Source of the DNA: Bacteroidetes bacterium UBA7674 | Lineage (GTDB): Bacteria > Bacteroidota > Bacteroidia > Chitinophagales > Chitinophagaceae | Length of the DNA stretch: 64,000 nucleotides | Reading direction: 5' to 3' | NCBI GenBank assembly: GCA_002483105.1 | Contig: DLHG01000013.1 | Span: 434,001-498,000 of the forward strand | Shown: positions 6,719 to 15,687 of the stretch, in pieces | Numbering within the stretch: the stretch's first letter is position 1 | Layout of the letters: every line of letters starts with the position of its first letter | The notes under the pieces: model-generated | The model's database searches: none | Seen by the model: only the letters and a program-made list of their open reading frames with translations | What the model was told of the DNA's origin: nothing | Made by a program: the position numbers and the translations under genes

Positions 6719-8593
6719 ATGCTCAAGCAAATTTCTTCCGCTATTATATTATTATCTGTTCTCAGCTCTTGTGGTAACGATAATAATACTACAAAAGAAA
6801 TCCCATCTTCAAACGACACTACCGTGGTTCGCGACTTGCACACACAGTCCAATGCAGACGAGGTAACCATGAAACACCTCGACCTTGATATCAATGTAGA
6901 CCTCACGGGCAAACAAATATCAGGCAACGCCACATGGCAGATAGAGAACAAAGGGAAAATAAAAACGCTGAAGCTGGATACATACGATCTAACGATTGAT
7001 AGCGTAAAGGTGGATGGCAATAAAGTGGAATACAAACTCGATGCTTTCGTTGAGCATCTGGGTAGCGCGCTGAATATCCCTATCTCTGAGAACAGCACCA
7101 ATGTAATTATCTATTACAAGTCGGGTGCGAAAGCTACAGCCCTGCAATGGCTCACTCCTCAGCAGACGTTAGGCAAAAAACACCCGTTCCTCTATACTCA
7201 ATCAGAATCCATATACGCCCGCTCATGGATCCCATGTGCTGACGGTCCCGGTATAAGATATACCTACAATGCCCGCGTTACAGTTCCGAAAGGCCTGATG
7301 GCGCTCATGAGTGCGGAGAACCCACAAAGGCTCAGCGACAGCGGTATCTATCATTTCAAAATGGAGATACCTGTTCCTGCATATCTTATGGCACTTGCTG
7401 TAGGTGATGTTTCATTCAAAGCAATAGACGAGCGCACAGGCGTTTACGCAGAACCGAACATGCTGGAAAAGGTACATTACGAATTTGCCGAAACAGGTAA
7501 GATGGTTCATGCTGCCGAGCAACTATACGGGCCGTACAGGTGGGGTAGGTACGACATACTGGTATTACCTCCGGGCTTCCCGATAGGTGGTATGGAAAAT
7601 CCGCGCCTCACTTTCTGCACACCTACTGTTATTGCAGGTGATCGTTCATTGGTCAACCTCATAGCCCACGAACTCGCGCATAGCTGGAGCGGTAATCTCG
7701 TGACCAATGCTACCTGGAACGACTTCTGGCTGAATGAAGGCTTTACTGTTTATTTCGAGCGACGTATATCTGAATCACTCAATGGCAAAGACTACGTGGA
7801 CATGCTTTGGGAACTCGGCTACCAGGATCTAGAAAAAGCAGTGGAAGACATTGGTGCGGATAACAAAGACACATGGCTGCACATAGACCTGAAAGACCGT
7901 GACCCGGATGATGGCCTTACCGACATAGCTTATGAAAAGGGCGCATTGTTGCTACGCCTCATAGAAGAAAATGTAGGTCGCGAAAAATTCGACGTCTTCC
8001 TGAAGAAATACTTTGATGAGCATGCGTTCAAAACAATTCATACAGAACAATTCCTTAGTTACCTGCGAAACAACTTGTTGAATAACGACAAGGCACTGGA
8101 AGAAAAGATCAATATCAAGGCTTGGGTATATGGCCCGGGCATTCCGTCCAATGCACCTCGTGCCGACCATGTGCTGTTCGATAAGGTAAATGCAGAGCGC
8201 GATAAATTCCTGAAAGGTGCTGCCGCATCGTCACTCACTACGTCCATCTGGACAACACATGAGTGGCTACACTTCCTGCGTAAGATGCCTAAGCCGCTCA
8301 CCAAAGAGCAAATGGCCGACCTCGACAAAGAAAACAAGTTCACCCAAAGCGGTAACAGCGAAATAGCTGATCTATGGTTCATCATGTCCGTAGCTACCGG
8401 CTACGATGTGGCTTATCCGGCAATGGAGAAATTCCTGAGTTCAGTAGGCAGAAGGAAATTCCTCGAGCCGCTGTATAAAGAAATGATGACCAGCGGAAAA
8501 CAGGATATGGCAAAGACCATCTATGCTAAGTACAAGATGAACTACCACCCGCTGGCACAGGGTACACTGGATAAATTGATAGAGGGCAAGTAA
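6719..8593 (+). CDS. M1-family aminopeptidase lipoprotein (LTA4 hydrolase-like)
   Basis: A 624-residue zinc aminopeptidase. The signal peptide ends in a lipobox (SVLSSC), so it is membrane-anchored outside the cytoplasm. The N-terminal beta domain (about 45-230) precedes the catalytic domain with the GGMENP exopeptidase motif and HELAHSWSGNL...NEGF, giving zinc ligands H317, H321 and E340 and the catalytic base E318. The last about 150 residues look like the helical leukotriene A4 hydrolase C-terminal domain. It removes N-terminal residues from peptides. The ATG follows a short GTATTTTGCCGC leader with hardly any 5' untranslated space. A small membrane protein gene begins 11 bp after its stop. 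Confidence 0.93.
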   Translation: MLKQISSAIILLSVLSSCGNDNNTTKEIPSSNDTTVVRDLHTQSNADEVTMKHLDLDINVDLTGKQISGNATWQIENKGKIKTLKLDTYDLTIDSVKVDGNKVEYKLDAFVEHLGSALNIPISENSTNVIIYYKSGAKATALQWLTPQQTLGKKHPFLYTQSESIYARSWIPCADGPGIRYTYNARVTVPKGLMALMSAENPQRLSDSGIYHFKMEIPVPAYLMALAVGDVSFKAIDERTGVYAEPNMLEKVHYEFAETGKMVHAAEQLYGPYRWGRYDILVLPPGFPIGGMENPRLTFCTPTVIAGDRSLVNLIAHELAHSWSGNLVTNATWNDFWLNEGFTVYFERRISESLNGKDYVDMLWELGYQDLEKAVEDIGADNKDTWLHIDLKDRDPDDGLTDIAYEKGALLLRLIEENVGREKFDVFLKKYFDEHAFKTIHTEQFLSYLRNNLLNNDKALEEKINIKAWVYGPGIPSNAPRADHVLFDKVNAERDKFLKGAAASSLTTSIWTTHEWLHFLRKMPKPLTKEQMADLDKENKFTQSGNSEIADLWFIMSVATGYDVAYPAMEKFLSSVGRRKFLEPLYKEMMTSGKQDMAKTIYAKYKMNYHPLAQGTLDKLIEGK

Positions 8594-8604
8594 AAACAAA
8601 CTGT

Positions 8605-8781
8605 ATGGTTACCTCATTGGCAATATTGGCAGGCTTGCTGCTGGTGTTATCTATCCTTTCTTTTTTACTGTCAGTATCTAAGAAGGTGATGCCACTGCTA
8701 TATGTAGCGCTGATACTCTTTGTCTGCTGCGTGATACTATCGGCTTACACCATCTATCTCTTCATCGGCGAGCAGATATAG
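8605..8781 (+). CDS. 58-residue two-helix membrane protein
   Basis: A short frame from the ATG at 8,605 to TAG at 8,779-8,781. The product is almost wholly hydrophobic. Helix 1 covers about residues 4-24 and helix 2 about 30-55, joined by SKKVMP, so both ends should face the same side of the inner membrane. It starts 11 bp after the M1 aminopeptidase stop on the same strand and is probably co-transcribed. I recognise no family. The clean two-helix pattern and its fit in the gap argue that it is real. Confidence 0.6.
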   Translation: MVTSLAILAGLLLVLSILSFLLSVSKKVMPLLYVALILFVCCVILSAYTIYLFIGEQI

Positions 8782-8819
8782 ATCTCACATGGAAGCCTCT
8801 TTAGGGGTTGGGGCCTGAA

Positions 8820-9761
8820 TTACCTATTGCTTCCAAAGATAGCAAACCAATAAGCCGATGGCCTTGCCATAGCTTCTTTGCCAACTCTGTCTGCTTCACT
8901 CGCTTGCTTAGTAGCAGTATTGTAGGCCTGCTTGTCGTTTAGCATCTTGCCAAGTGCACTTCCTTTATCGTTAGCCTTGTCGAATATTGGTTTGAGCTTT
9001 TTGAAACTGGCGGAGATATTTTTCATATTCTCTTCCAGCTCGGCAGTCGACTTCACCAGGTCTCCTGATTGCTTTTCCACCTTCGCTATAGTAGCAGGCC
9101 ATTCCTTGCTGTCGTTCGCCAGTTTTGCAACATCGGCATTCACATCATGTATCGTGCCCGCAAGATTCTCTCCCGTGCCCCTTGCCTTTCTCGCGGTATT
9201 AGAAGCATCTTCCGATTGCCTGTCTATTTTATTCAACTGGAAACGGATGTCCCTGATAGCTGCCTTATCTACAAGTGTAGAAAGGTCATCCAGTATACTG
9301 TCGGTCGTCTTCAGGGCAATTTTAGCTACGCGAATAGTGCTGCCTATCTGCCCGTCCTTGCTCATCATGCTTTTACCGTCTATGCCCGCAATGTGCCCGC
9401 CTTCCGGTAATAGCTCCTTACTGAGCCCTTTGGTGAGTTTTATTTCCCTGCCGCCGGCCATCCCTGCGGAAATGAGTTTTGCAGTGGTGCCTTTTGTTAG
9501 TTTTACTTCCGGGTCAACGGCTATAGTCACTTTTATGCCGCTGTCTATTATGTACGTCTGAGATACCTTGCCTATTATTGCGCCGTGCAGGCTCACCTGC
9601 GAGGACACAGATAACCCTTCTACATTCCTGAAGAGCATTACATAGTGTTTGTCATCGCTGAATTTCTCCTTGTTGGCAAACAGCCAGATACCTCCCGCTA
9701 TAACGATAGCGGTAATGATTATAGATACATAAGAATTTTTCTTCTTTTCTTCTTCAGGCAT
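8820..9761 (-). CDS. MCE/MlaD-family membrane-anchored lipid-transport protein
   Basis: A 313-residue protein with an N-terminal membrane anchor (about 11-29), then one MCE domain (about 38-115, with NVEGLSVSSQVSLHGAIIGKV and the GMAGGREIKL segment), then a long helical tail (about 150-290) predicted as coiled coil. MCE proteins form hexameric rings that carry phospholipids between inner and outer membranes, normally with an MlaE permease and MlaF ATPase. Neither is next to it here; they may lie elsewhere. It converges with the small membrane protein gene and diverges from mnmH. Confidence 0.88.
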   Translation of the reverse strand: MPEEEKKKNSYVSIIITAIVIAGGIWLFANKEKFSDDKHYVMLFRNVEGLSVSSQVSLHGAIIGKVSQTYIIDSGIKVTIAVDPEVKLTKGTTAKLISAGMAGGREIKLTKGLSKELLPEGGHIAGIDGKSMMSKDGQIGSTIRVAKIALKTTDSILDDLSTLVDKAAIRDIRFQLNKIDRQSEDASNTARKARGTGENLAGTIHDVNADVAKLANDSKEWPATIAKVEKQSGDLVKSTAELEENMKNISASFKKLKPIFDKANDKGSALGKMLNDKQAYNTATKQASEADRVGKEAMARPSAYWFAIFGSNR

Positions 9762-9858
9762 TGGCTAAATACTTGCTGCTAAATTAGTTATTATAATCAT
9801 GCCGACTATCGCAAATGCAATGAAAACAATAAGGATGTCTTAATTTGCGGAAGATATC

Positions 9859-10923
9859 ATGTCTGTAAATAAATTACATATACAGGATTTTCTTGAAATG
9901 GCTAAGCTGCATCCGGTACTGGATGTTCGTTCGCCGGGTGAGTATGCGCATGCGCATATTCCGGGTGCTGTCAGCCTTCCCTTGTTTTCTGATGAGGAGC
10001 GCAAGGTTGTCGGCACATCCTACAAGCAAAGAAGCCGCCAGGACGCCATCAAAATAGGGCTCGACTATTTCGGCCCTAAAATGCGCCTCATGGTGGAACT
10101 GGTGGAAGCCATTCTGCAGGAACAAAACAAGAAAAGCAAGGACGAAAGTAAAGTGGTGCTGGTTCATTGCTGGCGTGGTGGTATGCGCAGTGGTGCAGTG
10201 GCGTGGTTGCTCGACCTGTATGGTTTTGAAGTGCATTTGCTGGTGGGTGGCTACAAAGCTTTTCGTAAATGGGTGCTGGCCGGTTTCGAAAAAGACTATG
10301 AGTTAAAAGTCCTTGGCGGTTATACAGGCAGTGGAAAAACAGATGTCCTCCACGAATTGAAACGCAGAAAAGAAACAGTGCTCGACCTCGAAGCCATTGC
10401 ATCGCACAAGGGCTCTGCTTTTGGTGCTATGGGAGAAGGGAAGCAGCCGGGACAGGAAATGTTTGAAAATATACTGGCCATACACCTGGAAGAGGCTGCA
10501 CAACGATCACAACCTATATGGGTGGAAGACGAGAGCCAGCGCATTGGGTTGGTCAATCTGCCCAAATCGTTCTGGAACCTGATGCGCAAAGCACCCCTGT
10601 ATTTCCTTGAGATAGATTTTGAACATAGATTGCAGCATATAGTATCAGGCTATGGTAAGTTTGATAAAGAGCATTTGGTCAATGCCATCATTCGTATTCA
10701 GAAGCGCCTTGGCCCGCTCGAAACAAAGACTGCCATCAACCATTTGCTGGAGAATAATATAACAGAGTGTTTTAGAGTATTGCTTTGGTACTACGACAAG
10801 CATTACACCAAGAGCCTCAATGCCCGTGAGAATTTGAAAGACGTGTTGCAGAAAATTCCCTGCGATAGCATAAACGCAAAAGCCAACGCGCAAAAACTAA
10901 TAGAGATAAAACAACCCGCATAA
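9859..10923 (+). CDS. mnmH: tRNA 2-selenouridine synthase
   Basis: A 354-residue enzyme that replaces sulfur in 2-thiouridine at wobble position 34 of Lys, Glu and Gln tRNAs with selenium, through a geranylated intermediate, using selenophosphate. The N-terminal rhodanese domain (about 10-140) carries the catalytic C104 in VHCWRGGMRSG. The C-terminal part has a P-loop GYTGSGKT at about 154-161. It lies 2 bp ahead of selD, the source of its selenophosphate, so the pair forms one operon and one short pathway. Confidence 0.95.
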   Translation: MSVNKLHIQDFLEMAKLHPVLDVRSPGEYAHAHIPGAVSLPLFSDEERKVVGTSYKQRSRQDAIKIGLDYFGPKMRLMVELVEAILQEQNKKSKDESKVVLVHCWRGGMRSGAVAWLLDLYGFEVHLLVGGYKAFRKWVLAGFEKDYELKVLGGYTGSGKTDVLHELKRRKETVLDLEAIASHKGSAFGAMGEGKQPGQEMFENILAIHLEEAAQRSQPIWVEDESQRIGLVNLPKSFWNLMRKAPLYFLEIDFEHRLQHIVSGYGKFDKEHLVNAIIRIQKRLGPLETKTAINHLLENNITECFRVLLWYYDKHYTKSLNARENLKDVLQKIPCDSINAKANAQKLIEIKQPA

Positions 10924-10925
10924 GA

Positions 10926-11990
10926 ATGGAAGCCGCTGATAAGATAGAATTATTGCAATACTCGCATGGTGCCGGTTGTGGCTGTAAGATTGCTCCTGCC
11001 GTGCTGGACGAAATTCTGAAAGGTAGGGTAGCGATGCCTGACAGTAATTCATTACTCGTGGGCAACAGCAGTAAAGACGATGCGGCGGTATATGATATGG
11101 GCAATGGTACCGCTCTCATCAGCACCACAGACTTCTTTATGCCGATCGTTAACGATGCTTACGACTTCGGACGCATAGCTGCAGCAAATGCCATCAGCGA
11201 TGTATATGCTATGGGCGGGAAGCCTATCATGGCATTGGCTATATTGGGTTGGCCTGTTGAGAAGTTACCTGCTTCGTTAGCGCAGGAAGTAATAGATGGA
11301 GGAAGAGCGGTTTGTATAGAAGCTGGAATCCCACTGGCGGGTGGCCATAGCATTGATAGCACCGAACCGATATTCGGTTTATCTGTTAACGGCATAGTGA
11401 ACATCGAACACCTGAAAAGAAATGATACGGCTAACGAGGGTGATTGGCTCTTCCTCACCAAGCCTTTGGGAGTAGGAATACTATCGACCGCACAAAAGCG
11501 CGGAGTGTTGCAACCGGAACACCTGGATATTTTAATAGCTCAACTTACTACGCTCAACAAAGCAGGCGAGGCTATTGGTAAGATTGCAGGCGTATCGGCA
11601 ATGACCGATGTTACAGGTTTTGGTTTGCTCGGACACCTGATAGAAATGGCGGAAGGAAGCAAGCTTAGTGCGGAACTGTATTATTCAAAGCTGCCTGTTA
11701 CCGAAGGTGCAAGGGAATACCTCTCCCAACGGATAGTGCCTGATGCTACTTACCGCAACTGGAATGCCTACAGTACTAAAACAGGTTTTGACGCAGGTGT
11801 AAATGTGATGGAAGCTTTCAGCCTCTTGCCCGATCCTCAAACAAATGGCGGCTTACTAATAGCCATAAAAGAAGAAGGGATCCCCGCTTTGACAGAGATC
11901 CTTAATTCTTATGGCCTAAGCAGCCATACCGAAGCTATTGGCAGACTCATCCCTTCTCAGGAAAAAATCGTTATCGTAAAAAACGGGTAG
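10926..11990 (+). CDS. selD: Selenide, water dikinase (selenophosphate synthase)
   Basis: A 354-residue enzyme making selenophosphate from selenide and ATP. The N-terminal active site is GAGCGCKIAP with C18 and K21, matching C17 and K20 of the E. coli enzyme, so this is the Cys form and needs no UGA-Sec readthrough. AIRS-type ATP-binding blocks follow (SKDDAAVYD, STTDFFMPIV with metal-binding Asp, AGGHS). It lies 2 bp after mnmH. With no selA, selB or selC in view, selenium here seems to serve tRNA modification. Confidence 0.95.
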   Translation: MEAADKIELLQYSHGAGCGCKIAPAVLDEILKGRVAMPDSNSLLVGNSSKDDAAVYDMGNGTALISTTDFFMPIVNDAYDFGRIAAANAISDVYAMGGKPIMALAILGWPVEKLPASLAQEVIDGGRAVCIEAGIPLAGGHSIDSTEPIFGLSVNGIVNIEHLKRNDTANEGDWLFLTKPLGVGILSTAQKRGVLQPEHLDILIAQLTTLNKAGEAIGKIAGVSAMTDVTGFGLLGHLIEMAEGSKLSAELYYSKLPVTEGAREYLSQRIVPDATYRNWNAYSTKTGFDAGVNVMEAFSLLPDPQTNGGLLIAIKEEGIPALTEILNSYGLSSHTEAIGRLIPSQEKIVIVKNG

Positions 11991-12182
11991 CATCAGCACG
12001 CCTGTCCGGCTGGATAGATGGTCCTTCTCGGCCCGCGCTGGTCGAAGTGTTTAGCGCAGCGTCACTTCGATCTAACCAATAGAAAGCAGGACTCCGTCCG
12101 GTAGAGGTAGTTATAAAGCTGAATAAAGGTTCCTTTTCATATTCCCCGCCGAGTCTTCTGAAAGGGACTCGGCGGTTCGCGC
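11991..12182. other. Intergenic stretch after selD
   Basis: No gene supported. It holds a fragment of the GTCGAAGTG...TCACTTCGA type (inverted, about 12,042-12,070) and a CCGCCGAGTC/GACTCGGCGG inverted repeat at about 12,148-12,175 with a short loop. The latter could terminate the mnmH-selD transcript, though no clear T-run follows. Confidence 0.4.
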
Positions 12183-12216
12183 AAAAAAAAGGTCCCTGCA
12201 ACCGCAGAGACCTTTA
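12183..12216 (-). terminator. Terminator of the 94-residue protein gene
   Basis: An AAAGGTC/GACCTTT and CTGC/GCAG stem with one bulge is followed on the minus strand by at least eight T. It lies about 25 bp past the stop of the gene at 12,242. Confidence 0.75.
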
Positions 12217-12241
12217 CTATCTTATTGTGATGTAGTAATTA

Positions 12242-12526
12242 TTAATGTAACAGGATGTGATTGTATATCATAGCAGACAGTTCGCGTTCCAACGTATTGT
12301 CTGCTACTTCGTTCATATCAGCAAATTGCCATCCGTCTTTGCTCTGCACCATTTCAACGTGCAATTCGCCTTCGCCCGGAATTTCGATATCAACAATATA
12401 TTTCATTTTGCGGTCGGCGGTCACTGTGTTGCTGAAGTCGCAAAGGTAGTGATGCCCGTTGCAGTAGAGCGCTTTGAAGAATTGATAGTTTACGCTTTGG
12501 CCGGTTTGTGCTTTTAGTGTGAACAT
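12242..12526 (-). CDS. Small soluble protein of unknown function
   Basis: A 94-residue protein with no signal peptide or membrane segment. It has a beta-rich middle (MKYIVDIEIPGEGELHVEM) and a helical C-terminus. I recognise no family. It has its own strong terminator and an AT-rich leader with runs of TTTGTTTG, so it appears to be an independently transcribed cytoplasmic protein. The clear coding pattern and the terminator support it being real. Confidence 0.7.
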   Translation of the reverse strand: MFTLKAQTGQSVNYQFFKALYCNGHHYLCDFSNTVTADRKMKYIVDIEIPGEGELHVEMVQSKDGWQFADMNEVADNTLERELSAMIYNHILLH

Positions 12527-12682
12527 AGTTTGTTGGTTTTTGTTTTTGGTTTGTTTGTTTTGTTAGAACAATATTACGTTCACAAGCAGCCCTTACAAAA
12601 TATTCCGCTGCTCTTAACGCCGCGTTAAAAGCAGGATAACAAACGCTTAGGAAAGAAAATTTTCTATTAACAAATGCAATAC

Positions 12683-12979
12683 TTACCTGTTCTTAGGGTC
12701 GTAAAGGTATCCGGGCTTGCGCTCCAGGTAGTTAACTTGCTCCATGCTACCCAGCCTGAAATGCACGGGTATGCTCTTTCGGGTCATGTTTAGTTCCTGC
12801 TTGCAGAAGAATCCCAGGTGTTGGGTATAAAGATTGGCAGGGAGCTTTTGAGGCTCGGTTACTTTAAAGGTGGAATGCACTACGCTTAAGGGAGCATTAC
12901 CATATTTATGAGCGGTACTATCCTGCGCTACAGCAGGTACAGAGAAGAATAATGATATGAATAGGAGGTATTTGCCCAT
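12683..12979 (-). CDS. Small secreted protein of unknown function
   Basis: A 98-residue product starting at the ATG complementary to 12,977-12,979; a start six codons upstream is possible. Residues 1-19 form a signal peptide (MGKYLLF to AVAQ). The mature chain of about 79 residues has one Cys and several basic residues, and ends in YLYDPKNR. No domain recognised. It begins 1 bp after the stop of the receiver-like gene, so the two are likely co-transcribed. Confidence 0.65.
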   Translation of the reverse strand: MGKYLLFISLFFSVPAVAQDSTAHKYGNAPLSVVHSTFKVTEPQKLPANLYTQHLGFFCKQELNMTRKSIPVHFRLGSMEQVNYLERKPGYLYDPKNR

Positions 12980-12980
12980 A

Positions 12981-13421
12981 TTAAGCCCTGTAAGCATGGC
13001 GGTTAAGCGGCAAATGCGTTTTTTTTGTTAACGGAAGGGTGATCGGGGTAGTGTTCGGTGTCGTCAATGCTTGTTTTATCGCATCTATCATATTGTCCGC
13101 AATAATATTGCGTTTAGGCTTGGCGATAGTCCTTTTGCGGTTCACGAGGTAAACATCGTCTTCCATCAAGGTATATATAATAGGGATACTCACCAGGTTC
13201 AGATCATTCAGGAATTGCTGGTAGATATGCCTTGTACCGCTATCCGACTGGGATGGATTGATAAATATCAGGTCGGGCTTCACTTCCTTCACCAGGTCAT
13301 CTACTACGTCAGGGTTGGTGTACAGGCAACTATGTACATACAGGCCCCTGTCTTTCAGGTAAACCTTATCGGCCAGCATAGCCCTTTCATTATCGCCTAT
13401 AAGAAGTATTTTCAAGCTCAT
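12981..13421 (-). CDS. Degenerate response-regulator receiver protein
   Basis: A 146-residue protein with the alpha/beta pattern of a CheY-type receiver: LLIGDNE at 6-12, DLIFINPSQSD at 50-60, IIYTLMEDD at 81-89 and AKPKR at 100-104. The Thr (T84) and Lys (K101) of the switch are kept, but the phospho-acceptor Asp is replaced by Asn (N55) and the acidic pair is D10-N11. It is therefore probably not phosphorylated in the normal way. There is no output domain; the last about 35 residues are Thr/Pro/Leu rich. No kinase gene is nearby. Confidence 0.65.
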   Translation of the reverse strand: MSLKILLIGDNERAMLADKVYLKDRGLYVHSCLYTNPDVVDDLVKEVKPDLIFINPSQSDSGTRHIYQQFLNDLNLVSIPIIYTLMEDDVYLVNRKRTIAKPKRNIIADNMIDAIKQALTTPNTTPITLPLTKKTHLPLNRHAYRA

Positions 13422-13521
13422 GACCCCGATTTTTAAGTTCTTACATATAAACGGTAAAAAAGTATGCCAGGTTTTCGCTTGCGTAATAAAACTTATTCAC
13501 ATTTTAATAATGAATTAATAA

Positions 13522-14130
13522 TCAATTATTTGCGAGCCCGGAATTCATCTGCATATTTTGTTTCAGATGCAAAATTGCGCTCTCTATCATGCTATTCATA
13601 TCCGAAAGCAATTCATATCTGTACCGTACTCCCCATCTTGGTGAGACTTGTGGATTCTTGTTCCTGTCCTCTCTATACATATCGGCGTAGGCGAATTTGC
13701 CTGAGGCATCTATGCTGTACATATCATAAATTTTGTAGTTGTATTTGCCATCTACTATTTGCAGATCAAACTCGAAGAATATGGGTAGTTCCCCAGCGAT
13801 GCCCGCTGCGGTGGGTGTGTACTTAATTACTCCGGTACCTGATATTTTTCCGGTCCCGGGGTTTTCCACTGTTAGCCTGGTGTCCCCGGTCTTGTAATTG
13901 TAGTTATACCACTCCAGTGCATTTTTAAAAAGGATCTCTTTGCTTAGCTTATTGGGCACATCTACTGTTTCTTCATACACTATGCGGCTGCCTTGCATGG
14001 GGACAGGAGGAGATATCCAACTTTTGGTGCCGACCAGCGCGTCTTGTGATGCCTGTGCTTCCTTCCTGTGTTGCGCTGAGGCAAGCGCAGCGATGGATAC
14101 AAATGCGAGGGAAAAGAATAGTGCTTTCAT
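13522..14130 (-). CDS. Secreted DUF4468-like protein
   Basis: A 202-residue protein with a signal peptide (about 1-19, ending ALASA). The mature part resembles the DUF4468 (TBP-like fold) family of Bacteroidota, with the pattern V-Y-E-x-x-V-x-V...ELFxxAxxWY at about 50-75 and a beta-rich core with YKIYDMYSI. These proteins are secreted or periplasmic and of unknown role. It is a single gene, with a Tyr/Asn-rich C-terminus. Confidence 0.7.
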   Translation of the reverse strand: MKALFFSLAFVSIAALASAQHRKEAQASQDALVGTKSWISPPVPMQGSRIVYEETVDVPNKLSKEILFKNALEWYNYNYKTGDTRLTVENPGTGKISGTGVIKYTPTAAGIAGELPIFFEFDLQIVDGKYNYKIYDMYSIDASGKFAYADMYREDRNKNPQVSPRWGVRYRYELLSDMNSMIESAILHLKQNMQMNSGLANN

Positions 14131-14570
14131 ATAGTACAGTTTGTGGGTGAGAACCTTGTTTTCTGTACTTATAAAAAGTAAAAATTATGCCACTATCAGT
14201 AGCATCTGTACGGCTTCAAGCCGTCAGTATGCGTTATGATTACTCGCTGCAATCTATATGTAGGGGCAATCCCTTGCGGTTGCCCTGCGTAACACGAACA
14301 AGTTGATAATGATGTCGTGGTGAGCTGTCACCCTGAGCGGAGTCGAAGGGCGAACCATGACAAAGCTGGGATGTTGTAATGAGGCCCACTCGTGTCATTT
14401 CGGAACCTCCCTCCTGTCATTGCGGGCTTGACCCGCAACCTTCTATTTCCGTCTTCAGCGGAAACTACTCGCTACCTGTCATCCTGAGCACAGCGAAGGA
14501 TCTATCCGCACAAGTTCTCACGTTAATAGATGTTTCGCTGTGCTCAACATGACATGTCGGAATGCAAAAA
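14131..14570. repeat. Gene-free stretch of dispersed repeats
   Basis: No supported gene. It holds an exact 30-bp copy (14,260-14,289) of a repeat found in reverse orientation at 39,027-39,056, a GTCATGG/CCATGAC palindrome copy (14,314-14,361), and a repeat built on CATCCTGAGCACAGCGAAGG with its inverted partner TTCGCTGTGCTCAACATGAC (about 14,475-14,555). It is a cluster of three short intergenic repeat families. Confidence 0.7.
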
Positions 14571-15527
14571 TTAATCCCCCAATCCACCCCGCTCCTTCAA
14601 ATACCCCGGTGAAGCCTTAGGTTTCAACACCCTTACCGTTTGAAACACCACCGACAGGCATATCAAACTCATCCCCCAGAAGAAGCCACTGTTCAGTTCC
14701 GTATTTTCATTAAAGAAGATAAAGGCGAGTATGATACCATATACCGGTTCCAGGTTCACGCTGAGGGTAGCGGTGAAAGAGGAAATATGTTTCAATGAAT
14801 TCAGCGCCAGCGATTGCGCCCATACCGTACAGCAGAGCGCCATGATCACAAGCCATATCCAGTCATTAACGCCGCCAAAGCTATGACTGCCCGTAAATAG
14901 CCCGATGATATCACCCTGCTGTGGCAGCAAAACCGTCTCCGGGAATTGCACCAGGTAAAAGGGTAGTATCAGGCTGATAACCACAAGCCCCGTGGACATT
15001 TCGTAGAATACCATCGTGCGGGCAGGGTAGTCGTTGGCTATGCGCTTGTTCAGCATCGTGAAGATAGAGCTGAGTATCGCTGCTATCACACCATATATAA
15101 TACCCACGCTGAACGATTGCTGGTAGCGATAGATTAGATATACACCCGCCAAAGCCAGCAAACCCATCAACAATTCGCGGATATCATACTTCCCCTTGTT
15201 GAACAACGGATCAAGCGAAGAGGTAAAGATACTGGCAGTAGAAAGGCAGATAAGCGCGATAGAGGCGTTGGCAAATTTGATGGCCCCGTAAAAGGCTATC
15301 CAGTGGAGTCCCATCAGTCCGCCTATCAATGCCATCTGCAGCAGCCCTTTTTTGGGTACTTTCACCCATTCCTTACGATAGAAAAGGATCACGGCTACGA
15401 ACAATGCAGTAAGTGCCATCCTGTACCATACCAGTATCGGCGCAGTAAGTGTAATGGCCCTGCCCAGTACCCCGGTAAATCCCCAGAGCAGCACGGCAAG
15501 GTGTATTTGTAAAAGCGCCTTCTTCAT
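14571..15527 (-). CDS. EamA-family (DMT) transporter
   Basis: A 318-residue, ten-helix protein with two EamA repeats (about 5-140 and 155-300), as in drug/metabolite exporters such as RhaT and YdcZ relatives. It probably exports amino acids or other small metabolites across the inner membrane; the substrate is not predictable. Typical helices start with HLAVLLWGFTGVLGR and, in the second repeat, MLNKRIANDYPA. It diverges from speA across about 160 bp. There is no operon partner. Confidence 0.85.
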   Translation of the reverse strand: MKKALLQIHLAVLLWGFTGVLGRAITLTAPILVWYRMALTALFVAVILFYRKEWVKVPKKGLLQMALIGGLMGLHWIAFYGAIKFANASIALICLSTASIFTSSLDPLFNKGKYDIRELLMGLLALAGVYLIYRYQQSFSVGIIYGVIAAILSSIFTMLNKRIANDYPARTMVFYEMSTGLVVISLILPFYLVQFPETVLLPQQGDIIGLFTGSHSFGGVNDWIWLVIMALCCTVWAQSLALNSLKHISSFTATLSVNLEPVYGIILAFIFFNENTELNSGFFWGMSLICLSVVFQTVRVLKPKASPGYLKERGGLGD

Positions 15528-15639
15528 TTCGTAGTATGTGGCGCAAAACTAGAATAAAAGAGTTCAGGACCAGAAAAGAATTCAAAAAGATTAATAAATG
15601 TTTATCCAAAAAATGTGACCAAGCGTCAAATCAAATAAT

Positions 15640-15647
15640 TACATTTG
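15640..15647 (+). promoter_or_regulatory. Candidate -7 promoter box of speA
   Basis: TACATTTG matches the Bacteroidota -7 consensus TAnnTTTG. It would place the transcript start about 30 nt before the speA ATG. I see no matching TTG at -33, so this is a half-supported site. Confidence 0.35.
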
Positions 15648-15687
15648 TTCACTTAAATAATTGTACAAATTTCTGTCATCAATCTAG

